In this document: piece after piece, positions 17,049 through 25,936 of the stretch
Numbering within the stretch: the first letter of the stretch is position 1
Layout: every line of letters begins with the position of its first letter
Assembly (NCBI GenBank): GCA_964616175.1
Contig: CAZTUH010000003.1
Location: forward strand, 137,613-201,612
DNA from: CAZTUH01 sp964616175
GTDB lineage: Bacteria; Pseudomonadota; Gammaproteobacteria; Burkholderiales; Burkholderiaceae_B
Direction of reading: 5' to 3'
DNA length: 64,000 nt
Translations under genes and position numbers: made by a program
Notes under the pieces: generated by a model
Seen by the model: only the letters and a program-made list of their open reading frames with translations
Databases searched by the model: none
What the model was told of the DNA's origin: nothing

Positions 17049-17303
17049 TTAATACTTTTGAGGTATTTCTATTTTTACCTCAAGCAATTCTAAGGAATCT
17101 TGTTTTTCAAGATTGACCTTAATATCATTTGGATTAATTTGTACATATTTTAGTATTACTGATACTAATTCTTTTTGCAATTGTGGTAGAAAATCAGAAG
17201 AGAATCGTCCAGAACGATCGTGAGCAAGAATCAATTGGAGACGTCCTTTAGCAGTATTTGCTGATCTTTTTTTTTCTCCAAGTAAAAACGATAATAAGGG
17301 CAT
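17049..17303 (-). CDS. minE: MinE, cell division topological specificity factor
   Basis: MinE stimulates MinD ATPase and drives pole-to-pole oscillation that keeps MinC away from midcell. The 84-aa length is standard. The N-terminal membrane-targeting and anti-MinCD region includes LSFLLGEKKRSANTAKGRLQ and ILAHDR. The C-terminal half (LQKELVSVILKYV, IKVNLEKQD) is the dimerisation domain. It is the last gene of glnS-minC-minD-minE, 3 nt after minD. Confidence 0.97.
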   Translation of the reverse strand: MPLLSFLLGEKKRSANTAKGRLQLILAHDRSGRFSSDFLPQLQKELVSVILKYVQINPNDIKVNLEKQDSLELLEVKIEIPQKY

Positions 17304-17306
17304 TAA

Positions 17307-18122
17307 TCATCCTCCCTTAAATAGCCGCTTAAATAGACTAGGTTTTTCATATTCTGTAAAACGCATTGGTATTTCTTCTTTTAAATAACGTCCTACTACA
17401 TCTTTATATGCTTTAGCAACATTACTATCTCCATAATGAATAACAGGTAGGCCTTGATTAGAAGCATGCAATATTGTACTGGATTCTGGAATAACTCCAA
17501 TTAATTGGATTCGAAGAATATCCTCAATATCGGAAATGGATAACATTTCCCCATTTAAAACTCGCTTTGGATTATATCGAGTCAATAACAGAAATTCTTT
17601 TATAGGTTCATCTTCCATAATCGCTCGACGAGATTTGGCTGATAATATTCCTAATATCCGATCCGAATCACGGACTGATGATATCTCTGGGTTTGTTACA
17701 ATCAATGCATCGTCAGCAAAATAAGCTGCTATCAGAGCTCCAGTCTCAATCCCAGCGGGTGAATCGCAAACAATATATTCAAAACCTAGATCTTTCAAAT
17801 TTTGAATGACTTTTCCAACTCCATCCTGGGTCAAAGCATTTTTATCTCTAGTTTGTGAAGCTGGAAGGATCGATAATTTATGAAGCTTTCTATCTTTTAT
17901 AAGAGCTTGTCTAAGAGTTGCTTCGCCTTGAACTACATTTATAAAATCATATACAACACGTCTTTCACATCCCATGATCAGGTCAAGATTCCGAAGACCA
18001 ACATCAAAATCAATTACTGCTGTTTTATAGCCACGCATAGCCAAACCTGCAGAAAAGCTTGCACTACTAGTTGTTTTCCCCACCCCACCTTTTCCAGAAG
18101 TTACCACAATAACACGTGCCAT
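17307..18122 (-). CDS. minD: MinD, septum site-determining ATPase
   Basis: MinD is a ParA/MinD-family ATPase that binds the membrane with ATP and recruits MinC. The 271-aa protein has the deviant Walker A GKGGVGKTTS (Lys11 and Lys16), IDFDVGLRNLD as the switch region and CDSPAGIE as the second motif. The C-terminal amphipathic membrane-targeting helix is kept (KPSLFKRLFKGG). minC ends 112 nt upstream; the spacer holds only a short ATTAAC/GTTAAT inverted repeat (18177-18193). Confidence 0.98.
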   Translation of the reverse strand: MARVIVVTSGKGGVGKTTSSASFSAGLAMRGYKTAVIDFDVGLRNLDLIMGCERRVVYDFINVVQGEATLRQALIKDRKLHKLSILPASQTRDKNALTQDGVGKVIQNLKDLGFEYIVCDSPAGIETGALIAAYFADDALIVTNPEISSVRDSDRILGILSAKSRRAIMEDEPIKEFLLLTRYNPKRVLNGEMLSISDIEDILRIQLIGVIPESSTILHASNQGLPVIHYGDSNVAKAYKDVVGRYLKEEIPMRFTEYEKPSLFKRLFKGG

Positions 18123-18234
18123 AAGAAAAGAATCCTTTAAACAACAATCAAGAAATCCATTTAAAAAAGGAAAATGATTAACATTGCGTTAATAAATACT
18201 ATTAATCAAACTGTTTTGAGTAATTTAATAGAAA

Positions 18235-18918
18235 TTAAAGAGCTTGAATAAACAAAGTGTTATCTCTCAATTCAATTAAGGCTGGATTATTGTGTAATGC
18301 TTTACTAGGTTTTTTTTCTAGTAAATGGTAAATCCCTGCAACAGAGAGAAGTTCTGCATCAAGCTGAGTTGTAAAGATTCGCATGGATTTATTTCCATTT
18401 GCTCCTGCCATAGCTTTCCCACGAAGAGGTCCATAGACATGAATGTTTCCATCTGCTATTATTTCTGCCCCTTGACTTACCATGCCAATTACGATCAAAT
18501 CGGCACGATGTGCATATATTTTTTGACCTGATCTCAATGGTTTTTTAACTACAAGAGACGAAATAGAATTTTGAGAATTTAAAATTGACTGTTGACTTTT
18601 ATAATTCAAGGGTAATTCTACAGATCTGAATCCTGCTGTTTGTACATTTTTCTTATCCTCAATGTCAGACACTGCTGCACCAACAACAGATAAGTTGTTT
18701 TTTCTCAAAATTTCTGCAAGAGCTTGCCAATTAATGCGTTCCCTTACAGATCGGGCATCTATTACGATAGATTCATTAGCACGAAAGCAATTCATATCAT
18801 GTATGCGATCTTCTAATGCTATCTTAATTTGCAGAAGATCTGCAGTATGCATTACCATTCTTACTACGTATAGGGAAGATCCTTTTAAACTTAATGCTAA
18901 AGGATTTTTTTTGATCAT
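18235..18918 (-). CDS. minC: MinC, septum formation inhibitor
   Basis: MinC blocks FtsZ polymerisation where MinD recruits it. The 227-aa protein has an N-terminal MinC_N domain (LSLKGSSLYVVRM..., 1-100). The C-terminal beta-helix MinC_C carries the family signature with RADLIVIGMVSQGAEIIADG and HVYGPLRGKAMAGANG. The MinD-binding region is intact. The start lies 4 nt after the glnS stop, so the two genes are probably translated from one message. Confidence 0.96.
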   Translation of the reverse strand: MIKKNPLALSLKGSSLYVVRMVMHTADLLQIKIALEDRIHDMNCFRANESIVIDARSVRERINWQALAEILRKNNLSVVGAAVSDIEDKKNVQTAGFRSVELPLNYKSQQSILNSQNSISSLVVKKPLRSGQKIYAHRADLIVIGMVSQGAEIIADGNIHVYGPLRGKAMAGANGNKSMRIFTTQLDAELLSVAGIYHLLEKKPSKALHNNPALIELRDNTLFIQAL

Positions 18919-18922
18919 TTTT

Positions 18923-20692
18923 TTAAAACGATTTTTGGTATACAGGATTTTTCAAAGTAACAATACGATTTAGAACAGGGAACTCTTTATCTTGAATCGT
19001 ATCAAGTATAAAATATCCCAAACGTTCAAATTGCCAAGTTTTCAGAGAGCTAGTCAGAACATCTGGTTCTATCCAACCAGAAACCACCTCCTTAGAATTT
19101 GGATTCAAAGATTGAATAAAATCTTTATTTCCAAGATCAGGGTATGGATCTAGAAATAGGTAATTATATAAACATATAAAAACTTTGGATGCATGATTTA
19201 CACTTACCCAGGAAATGTTACCTTTAACTTGAATGGAATTTGATCCAGGAGTCCCACTTTTTGTATTTGGTAGATATTTTGCATATACCTCGGTAATATT
19301 ACCATTTTTATCCTTTAAAAAACCAGTGCATTGAATAATATATCCATATTTCAAACGCACAAAATTCCCTGGGAAAAGACGAAAATAATTTTTGGGTGGT
19401 ATTTCAAAGAAATCGCTCTTTTCTATCCAAAGCTCTCTACTCAATGGAAATTCTCTGTTTCCAAGACTTTTCTTTTGAGGATGTTTTGGAGCAACACATA
19501 ATTCAGTTTTTCCATTTTGGAAATTAGTGATAACTAATTTGATTGGCCTGAGTACAGCCATTGCTCGTTGAGCTATTGGATCTAGATCATCACGAATAGC
19601 TTCTTCCAATAGTTTGTATTCTATATACGTATCTGACTTAGATATTGCGATTCTGTTACAAAATGATTTTAAAGCTGATGGAGTATAACCCCGGCGTCGT
19701 AATCCAAGGATAGTTGGCATTCTTGGATCATCCCATCCATTAACATGTCCTTCTTCTACAAGTTGTGACAATTTTCTTTTGCTAGTAACAATATGTGTAA
19801 GATTCAACCGAGAAAATTCGTATTGATTTGGAAGAGGTTCAAGCAACTTTCCAAGTTTGACTAATTTGTTCAAAATCCAATCATAAAAAGGACGTTGATC
19901 TCCAAATTCCAAGGTGCAAATGCTATGAGTAATTCCTTCTAAAGCATCTTCAATTGGATGAGCCCAACTGTACATTGGATAAACATATTTTTTAGTTCCA
20001 AGCCGATGATGCTTAATATGTTTAACACGATACATAATAGGATCTCGAAGATTGATATTTGGAGACTTCATGTCAATCTTAGCACGTAAAACTAAACTTT
20101 CATCTGGGAATTTTCCTTGACACATTTCCTGAAATAAGAAAAGCGATTCAGATATAGGTCGTTCTCTCCATGGGGAATCTATGCCTGGTTGAGTCCGTGT
20201 GCCTCGATGAGACCGAATTTCTTCTGGACTTTGCTCATCAATGTAAGCAAGTCCAGCTTTAATAAGTGCTTCAGCAAATTCAGACATATAATCAAAGTAA
20301 TCACTCGCAAAATAGAGATTTTCTTCTTTATCGTTACTTTTCCAGTCAAAACCAAGCCAACGAATTGATTCTATTATCGAATCAACATACTTTTGTTTTT
20401 CATTAGAAGGATTAGTATCATCAAAACGTAAATGACAAACCCCTCCATATTCTTTGGCTAACCCAAAGTTCAAGCAAATGCTTTTAACATGTCCTATATG
20501 AAGATATCCATTTGGTTCTGGAGGGAATCTAGTCCGTATTCGTGCCTTGTCTTGTTTTCCATAAGCTTGTACAGCAGCTGGTCCTGGTTTTCCTGACCAG
20601 AGCTTTCGATTCAAACGTCCTGATTTAAAGTCATTGTCGATGATTCGATGGAGAAAATTTGAAGAAGATCGTAAATCAGAAGCTTTGCTCAT
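18923..20692 (-). CDS. glnS: Glutaminyl-tRNA synthetase
   Basis: GlnRS charges tRNA-Gln directly. The 589-aa length matches betaproteobacterial GlnRS. The HIGH motif is in FPPEPNGYLHIGHVKS near residue 57. The KMSKS-equivalent reads VTSKRKL, a common GlnRS variant. GWDDPRMPTILGLRRRGYTP is diagnostic of the GlnRS/GluRS group, and the C-terminal two-barrel anticodon-binding region follows. It is the first gene of an apparent glnS-minCDE unit. A strong candidate promoter was not found in the 223-bp spacer upstream. Confidence 0.97.
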   Translation of the reverse strand: MSKASDLRSSSNFLHRIIDNDFKSGRLNRKLWSGKPGPAAVQAYGKQDKARIRTRFPPEPNGYLHIGHVKSICLNFGLAKEYGGVCHLRFDDTNPSNEKQKYVDSIIESIRWLGFDWKSNDKEENLYFASDYFDYMSEFAEALIKAGLAYIDEQSPEEIRSHRGTRTQPGIDSPWRERPISESLFLFQEMCQGKFPDESLVLRAKIDMKSPNINLRDPIMYRVKHIKHHRLGTKKYVYPMYSWAHPIEDALEGITHSICTLEFGDQRPFYDWILNKLVKLGKLLEPLPNQYEFSRLNLTHIVTSKRKLSQLVEEGHVNGWDDPRMPTILGLRRRGYTPSALKSFCNRIAISKSDTYIEYKLLEEAIRDDLDPIAQRAMAVLRPIKLVITNFQNGKTELCVAPKHPQKKSLGNREFPLSRELWIEKSDFFEIPPKNYFRLFPGNFVRLKYGYIIQCTGFLKDKNGNITEVYAKYLPNTKSGTPGSNSIQVKGNISWVSVNHASKVFICLYNYLFLDPYPDLGNKDFIQSLNPNSKEVVSGWIEPDVLTSSLKTWQFERLGYFILDTIQDKEFPVLNRIVTLKNPVYQKSF

Positions 20693-20915
20693 TTTATTTT
20701 TGATAAGGTTTGAAAAAAAATTTTTGAAATCTTGATTTCATGCAAAAAATAACTATTAGAATCCAAATTAGGAACCGTTATTTGCACTTTTTTTATTTTC
20801 CGGAATTTTCAATATCTTCCAATTTTCATAAAAATAACTAAAATTATTAACTTAAGATAAAGATCCTCGATATTTTTCTTTGCTATTAACTAAAAATTTA
20901 TTTGTAAATAAAAGC

Positions 20916-21923
20916 TCAACCAGATTGAGTGAGCAAATCTCTAGAGAGATGTTTCCAAGTTTCCGAAGTGACAGTTCTTCCTCTTGCAGTTCGTTGCAGA
21001 TAGCCATTTTGGATTAAATAGGGCTCAATAACATCTTCAATTGTGTCACGTTCTTCACCTATTGCAACAGCTAAATTTTCAATTCCAACAGGTCCTCCAT
21101 TGAATTTTTGGATAATTGCTTCAAGCAGCTTTCTATCCATTGAATCTAGACCCTTTGAATCAACGTCAAGCATACTCAGTGCTTGACTTGCTACTTCTAC
21201 ATTAATAATCTTTTCTGATTTTACTTGAGCATAATCTCGTACCCGTTTTAATAAGCGATTTGCAATGCGCGGTGTACCCCGAGCTCTGCGAGCAATCTCT
21301 TTAGCTCCTTCTAATGTCAAACTCACTTTTAAAAAGTTTGCATTTCTCTCGATAATCTTTGCGAGATCATCAGGGGAATAAAATTCTAGTCTTAGAACAA
21401 TACCAAAACGGTCCCTTAATGGATTAGTAAGCATTCCTGCTCTTGTTGTTGCACCTACCAAAGTAAAGGGTTTCAAATCTAATTTTATGCTTCGGGCAGT
21501 TGGTCCTTCACCGATTAAGATATCAATCTGAAAATCTTCCAACGCAGGATAGAGAGTTTCTTCAACTATTGGAGATAACCTGTGAATTTCATCGATAAAA
21601 AGTATGTCATTTCTTTCCAAATTTGTTAGAAGAGCAGCAAGATCACCAGCTTTTTCCAAAACTGGCCCTGATGTCTGTCGAAGATTTGTACCCATTTCAT
21701 GAGCAATGATATGTGCTAGAGTTGTTTTTCCTAGTCCTGGAGGACCAAAAATTAAAGAGTGATCCAAAGGCTCATCCCGTTGTCGGGATGCTGCAATAAA
21801 TACTTCTAATTGTTCTCTAGGTTGTTTTTGCCCAGTATAATCTTTAAGAATTTTTGGCCTTAAAGATTGTTCAACAAACTCTTCATCATGAGATGCAGGA
21901 TTAGATGTTACTATTCGATTCAT
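20916..21923 (-). CDS. ruvB: RuvB, Holliday junction branch migration helicase
   Basis: RuvB is the AAA+ motor of RuvAB, a hexamer that drives branch migration. The 335-aa protein shows Walker A GPPGLGKTTLA, Walker B LFIDEIHRLSP, sensor 1 GATTRAG, an arginine finger in PLRDRFG, and the winged-helix C-terminus with IQNGYLQRTARGR. No key residue is missing. Unlike the usual ruvC-ruvA-ruvB order, it is separated from ruvA by the epimerase gene at 22092-23006 on the opposite strand. Confidence 0.98.
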   Translation of the reverse strand: MNRIVTSNPASHDEEFVEQSLRPKILKDYTGQKQPREQLEVFIAASRQRDEPLDHSLIFGPPGLGKTTLAHIIAHEMGTNLRQTSGPVLEKAGDLAALLTNLERNDILFIDEIHRLSPIVEETLYPALEDFQIDILIGEGPTARSIKLDLKPFTLVGATTRAGMLTNPLRDRFGIVLRLEFYSPDDLAKIIERNANFLKVSLTLEGAKEIARRARGTPRIANRLLKRVRDYAQVKSEKIINVEVASQALSMLDVDSKGLDSMDRKLLEAIIQKFNGGPVGIENLAVAIGEERDTIEDVIEPYLIQNGYLQRTARGRTVTSETWKHLSRDLLTQSG

Positions 21924-22027
21924 AATAGTTTAGTATATCTCAAATATAATTATTTTTGAGTGTCTTATATGTATAACTTACATTATAATTAATCAAGAAG
22001 TAACAAAATAGGAATGTTTATGTATTT

Positions 22028-22056
22028 TTGACAGATCATTGAGAAATCCTTAAAAG
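22028..22056 (+). promoter_or_regulatory. Candidate sigma-70 promoter for the epimerase gene
   Basis: A perfect -35 TTGACA (22028-22033) is followed by a 17-nt spacer and a -10-like TAAAAG (22051-22056, 4 of 6). Transcription would begin near 22063, about 29 nt before the ATG at 22092. GAGGG (22079-22083) then lies 8 nt before the ATG. The arrangement is consistent from -35 to start codon, which raises it above the chance background. Confidence 0.5.
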
Positions 22057-22091
22057 TTATTCTATAAAGAATGGGGATGAGGGTAAAAATT

Positions 22092-23006
22092 ATGCGAATC
22101 CTAATTATAGGTGGTACCGGATTTGTTGGACGACATTTAATGAGTCGACTTTCTTCATGTGAACATCAGGTTATACTTCCAATACGAAGTTACAAAAATA
22201 CAAAGGATCTGAGGATATTACCTTTTGTTAGTTTAACTGAATCAGACATTAATGATCATCTTGTCCTTGAACAATTAGTTAGTGAATCTGATGTTGTGAT
22301 TAACCTGCTAGGAATATTGAATGCTAAGGGAAAGAAATGGCCTTACAATTCTGAATTTTATAAATATCACGTAGAATTACCAAAGCAGATTGCTATTGCC
22401 TGCCAAAAACATAATGTCAAAAAACTATTACATTTCAGTGCACTTGGAGCAAATTCAAGTGGTCCAAGCATGTACTTGCGTTCTAAAGGAGATGGGGAAA
22501 AAGCAATTTGCGAGATCTTTTCAAATTGGACTCAAGGTAATTTTTCTATTATCCGCCCATCAATAATATTTGGGCCAGGAGATAAATCAACTATCACTAT
22601 TGCTAAGTTAGCTCATTGGTTGCCCTTTATTCCAATTTCTTATTCGGAAACTCTTGTTCAACCTATATATGTCAATGATGTAGTAGACTTTACATTGAAA
22701 ATTTTAGATTCAGAATTTGTATCTAAAAAATTTTATGAATTGGGAGGACCAAAAATCTATTCCTTAAAAGAATTTGTGCGCTTGTGTGCAGTATATAGTG
22801 GTAATGCACGATATGTTTACTCGCTGCCAAAAGCAATTGGATATATACCTGCATTTATTTTTGAATTCCTAACTGGCTCAACTTTAATTTCTCGGGATAA
22901 TCTAAATACTCTTAGTATAGACAATGTTTGCAATCCAGATTTATCTGTAGATTTAACATTCTCTAGTTTTGAATCAATTGCAACAACATATTTGAACAGA
23001 AGATAA
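22092..23006 (+). CDS. NDUFA9-like NAD(P)-dependent epimerase/dehydratase family protein
   Basis: This is an atypical short-chain dehydrogenase of the group related to the mitochondrial complex I accessory subunit NDUFA9/39 kDa. The Rossmann motif GGTGFVGRHL lies at residues 7-16. VINLLGI and a conserved HFSALGA (in place of the catalytic YxxxK serine region) follow. SMYLRSKGDGEKAI and IIRPSIIFGPGD are typical of the group. In bacteria it is commonly annotated 'complex I NDUFA9 subunit family protein'; its substrate is unknown to me. The frame opens at 22071, but GAGGG 8 nt upstream picks the ATG at 22092 (304 aa). It sits alone, opposite to ruvA and ruvB. Confidence 0.88.
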   Translation: MRILIIGGTGFVGRHLMSRLSSCEHQVILPIRSYKNTKDLRILPFVSLTESDINDHLVLEQLVSESDVVINLLGILNAKGKKWPYNSEFYKYHVELPKQIAIACQKHNVKKLLHFSALGANSSGPSMYLRSKGDGEKAICEIFSNWTQGNFSIIRPSIIFGPGDKSTITIAKLAHWLPFIPISYSETLVQPIYVNDVVDFTLKILDSEFVSKKFYELGGPKIYSLKEFVRLCAVYSGNARYVYSLPKAIGYIPAFIFEFLTGSTLISRDNLNTLSIDNVCNPDLSVDLTFSSFESIATTYLNRR

Positions 23007-23033
23007 ATAAGATTTTTTGACAGAATTTTTTAG

Positions 23034-23597
23034 TTAGCTCAAGAGCTTGAGGGCATATTTGATACTGTTGGATAAGCTAAGATCTTTTGGAATTTTTCTA
23101 ATTACAGCAAAGGATTCCTTGCTTGAATAACCTAACGCAATTAAAGCATTGACAATTTCATGTTGTTCTTTACACACGTTATTTTCATTAAAAGGAATAA
23201 GTTCAATCTTTCCATAAAGCTCCAATATCAAACGTTGAGCACCCTTTTTTCCAATTCCTGGAATATTAGTTAGTCGATCAAATTCCTTTGAAAGTATTGC
23301 TTTGTAAAATTCTTCCAAAGATATATTAGCAAGGATTGATAAAGCTACCTTAGATCCTATTCCAGAAACTTTCATCATTAACCGAAATATATCTCGTTCA
23401 TGGATATTATTAAATCCATATAATACACAATACTCTTGTCGGATCATCATGTGGGTGAATAACATTAATTTTTCTCCAAGATTTGGTAATATTATGTTTT
23501 TCGGTATATTAATCTCATAGCCCAATCCATAAACGTCAATGCAAACTGTGGATGAAGATAGAATCTCTGTTAAAATCCCCTCAATTTTTCCTATCAT
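23034..23597 (-). CDS. ruvA: RuvA, Holliday junction recognition protein
   Basis: RuvA binds four-way junctions as a tetramer and loads RuvB. Domain I starts MIGKIEGIL and has VYGLGYEINIP. The helix-hairpin-helix repeats are visible as LMKVSGIGSKVALSIL and LTNIPGIGKKGAQRLILEL. The C-terminal RuvB-contact domain (VNALIALGYSSKESFAVI) is complete. The frame extends 4 codons further, but the family N-terminus is MIG at 23597, with GGAAG just upstream. It gives 187 aa. It follows ruvC by 27 nt. Confidence 0.96.
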   Translation of the reverse strand: MIGKIEGILTEILSSSTVCIDVYGLGYEINIPKNIILPNLGEKLMLFTHMMIRQEYCVLYGFNNIHERDIFRLMMKVSGIGSKVALSILANISLEEFYKAILSKEFDRLTNIPGIGKKGAQRLILELYGKIELIPFNENNVCKEQHEIVNALIALGYSSKESFAVIRKIPKDLSLSNSIKYALKLLS

Positions 23598-23624
23598 TAC
23601 ATCTTCCATATGATCAAAATTAAA

Positions 23625-24161
23625 TCAACGCAATCGCCCATGTTTAAATTTTCCAATTCCCTGGGACGATAGTCTTATCTCAATTTTTCTTAACATAGAA
23701 TCAGCATTTGCATGACAAATAGCACAAGCAAGTGCATCAGCGGAATCTGATCCTGGAAGCTTATCCAAAGATAAAAGATTTCTTATCATTCTTTGTACTT
23801 GTTCTTTCGTGGCTTTTCCTGTTCCCACAATGGCTTTTTTTATTTGCAAGGCAGTATATTCATGAATGGATAATTTACCGCTTGATAGCGCACAAAGCAC
23901 AGCTCCGCGAGCATGCCCAAGCAGCAACGAAGAATTGGGATTAGAATTTAGGAAAACAATTTCCACCGCTGAAGCTTCTGGTCTATGCTTTTCAACAATA
24001 TTGCAAATATTATCAAAGATGATTTGAAGTCTTTCTGGTATTGAATAATTTGAAGGAGCAGAAATTACTCCATGAATTACATGTTGGATAATAGGTCCAT
24101 CTGAGCTAATTATTCCGTAACCTGTATGGTTCAATCCTGGGTCAATTCCTAAAATTTGCAT
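23625..24161 (-). CDS. ruvC: RuvC, crossover junction endonuclease
   Basis: RuvC resolves Holliday junctions as a dimer. The RNase H-like acidic residues are present: Asp7 in GIDPGLNHTGYG, Glu in VEIVFLNSN, and the C-terminal SADALACAICH Asp. From the ATG at 24161 it is 178 aa. That ATG overlaps the purH stop by 1 nt (TAATG), a typical coupled start; the five extra codons upstream are probably not used. Order purH-ruvC-ruvA on one strand suggests a single transcript. Confidence 0.96.
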   Translation of the reverse strand: MQILGIDPGLNHTGYGIISSDGPIIQHVIHGVISAPSNYSIPERLQIIFDNICNIVEKHRPEASAVEIVFLNSNPNSSLLLGHARGAVLCALSSGKLSIHEYTALQIKKAIVGTGKATKEQVQRMIRNLLSLDKLPGSDSADALACAICHANADSMLRKIEIRLSSQGIGKFKHGRLR

Positions 24162-25753
24162 TAGTGCCGAAAACACCTAATTCCAGTTAGGACCATTGAT
24201 ATATTTTTTGAATCTGCCGAAGAAATAATCTCATTATCATGAATTCCTCCTCCCGGATGGATAATACAAGTTACTCCTGCCGATATTGAAAAATCGAGAG
24301 CATCTTGGAATGGAAAAAATGCATCGGATGCTAAAACAGAATTTTTCAGAGATAAGGAACTGTCGTTAGCTTTCATAGAAGCAATTCGAATTGAATCAAT
24401 TCGACTCATCTGACCAGTTCCAATTCCAAGGGTCATTCCATTTCTTGCAAATACTACTCCATTAGATTTAACATATTTAACAACGTTCCATGCAAAATTT
24501 AGATCCCGAAATTCCTCAGAAGTTGGTTTCCTCTTTGTGACAATTTTCATAGAATTTTGAGGAAAATTTATGATATTAGCATCTTGAATTAGCAAGCCAC
24601 CTCCTATTTGTCTAATGCTGAGAGGATCCTGATCATTATCATTAGTTTTAATAGGAATTTTCAAGACACGTATATTCTTTTTCTTTTCTAGAACTAAAGA
24701 GGTTCCATCCTCATAATCTGGAGCTACTATTGTTTCAACAAATTGGTTATTTATTATTTCCTTGATCAATTCTGAAGTAACTAGAAAATTAAAAGCTACA
24801 GTCCCTCCAAATGCAGACATCGGATCTGTTTTAAAAGCTTTCTGATATGCCTTAAGTGGCGAAATTCCAATTGCAACACCGCAAGGATTAGCATGCTTGA
24901 CTATAACACAAGCAGCTTCAGTAAAACTGTTAACACACTCCCAAGCAGCATCTGCATCTGTAATATTGTTAAAAGATAGTTCCTTACCTTGAATTTGGTG
25001 ATAATTGATAAATGATCTAGAATTAGCCGAGGAAAAGTTATCTAAGTAAATTGCTGCTCTCTGGTGCGGATTTTCCCCATATCTGAGAGATTGTTTTCTT
25101 TTAACATTCAAAAAAAAACTTTTTGGAAGATCATTAAGCTCTGAACTTTCTTTTTCCTGAGATCTAAGATATGAAGCAATTTCACCATCATATTCAGCTG
25201 TTTTAAAATATGCTTTTTTTGCTAATTTCAATCTTAAAGAATAGGGTATTTTTCCATCTCTATCCATATGATCTAGAACAATTGAATAATCACTTGGATC
25301 AACAATTACAGACACTCCATCATCGATTTCTGATCCATGATTTTTAGCTGCAGCTCTAGCCATCGCTGGCCCTCCTATGTCGATTTTTTCAATGGCTTGA
25401 GAGAGAGTGCAATTGGGTTTTTTGATTTCTTTTGAAAAATCGTAAAAGTTTACTGCAATTAAATCAATGTAACTAATATCTCTTGCATCAATTTCTGTTA
25501 AATGTTTTGAATGTCCTTTTTTGGCTAATATTCCTGCATAAATCTTGGAATGTAGAGTTTTCAATCTTCCATCTAAGATTTCCTCAGATCCAGTATAATC
25601 AGAAATTTCTATTACATCTACTCTAAGTTTTTTTAAAAAATTTGCTGTTCCACTACTGGTAATCAGGGAAAAACCACGTTTTTTCAAAGCTAGTGCAAAT
25701 TCAGAAAGGCCAGTTTTATCAAAAACTGAAAGCAAAGCAATTTTTTTTCTCAT
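24161..25753 (-). CDS. purH: PurH, bifunctional AICAR formyltransferase/IMP cyclohydrolase
   Basis: PurH performs the last two steps of purine synthesis to IMP. The 530-aa length is normal. The N-terminal MGS-like cyclohydrolase domain (1-200) has LSVFDKTGLSEFA and SSGTANFL. The C-terminal formyltransferase domain has RYGENPHQRAA and the catalytic KHANPCGVA. It ends with AGVTCIIHPGGGIHDNEII. It is the first gene of purH-ruvC-ruvA. The upstream spacer (25754-25936) carries a TTGACT at 25868-25863 on the minus strand but no good -10 at the right distance. Confidence 0.97.
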   Translation of the reverse strand: MRKKIALLSVFDKTGLSEFALALKKRGFSLITSSGTANFLKKLRVDVIEISDYTGSEEILDGRLKTLHSKIYAGILAKKGHSKHLTEIDARDISYIDLIAVNFYDFSKEIKKPNCTLSQAIEKIDIGGPAMARAAAKNHGSEIDDGVSVIVDPSDYSIVLDHMDRDGKIPYSLRLKLAKKAYFKTAEYDGEIASYLRSQEKESSELNDLPKSFFLNVKRKQSLRYGENPHQRAAIYLDNFSSANSRSFINYHQIQGKELSFNNITDADAAWECVNSFTEAACVIVKHANPCGVAIGISPLKAYQKAFKTDPMSAFGGTVAFNFLVTSELIKEIINNQFVETIVAPDYEDGTSLVLEKKKNIRVLKIPIKTNDNDQDPLSIRQIGGGLLIQDANIINFPQNSMKIVTKRKPTSEEFRDLNFAWNVVKYVKSNGVVFARNGMTLGIGTGQMSRIDSIRIASMKANDSSLSLKNSVLASDAFFPFQDALDFSISAGVTCIIHPGGGIHDNEIISSADSKNISMVLTGIRCFRH

Positions 25754-25936
25754 ATAGATATGATAATAGAAAAACGTTTTTGAGAAATTCTCGATTAAAC
25801 AACAGATAAAAAATTGTTTTTAGATGCTCGGATTATGTATCTTTACAAAGTTATTTCATAAGTCAACTACAAAAAATTTTCCAAAAATCCAGAAATAAAC
25901 CAATGCAGTTATCGTACCGCAAAGAACAATATATTA

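Noticed and set aside
18177..18193. ATTAAC/GTTAAT inverted repeat between minC and minD
   Set aside because: Six-base A/T-rich arms are common here and no regulatory context was seen.
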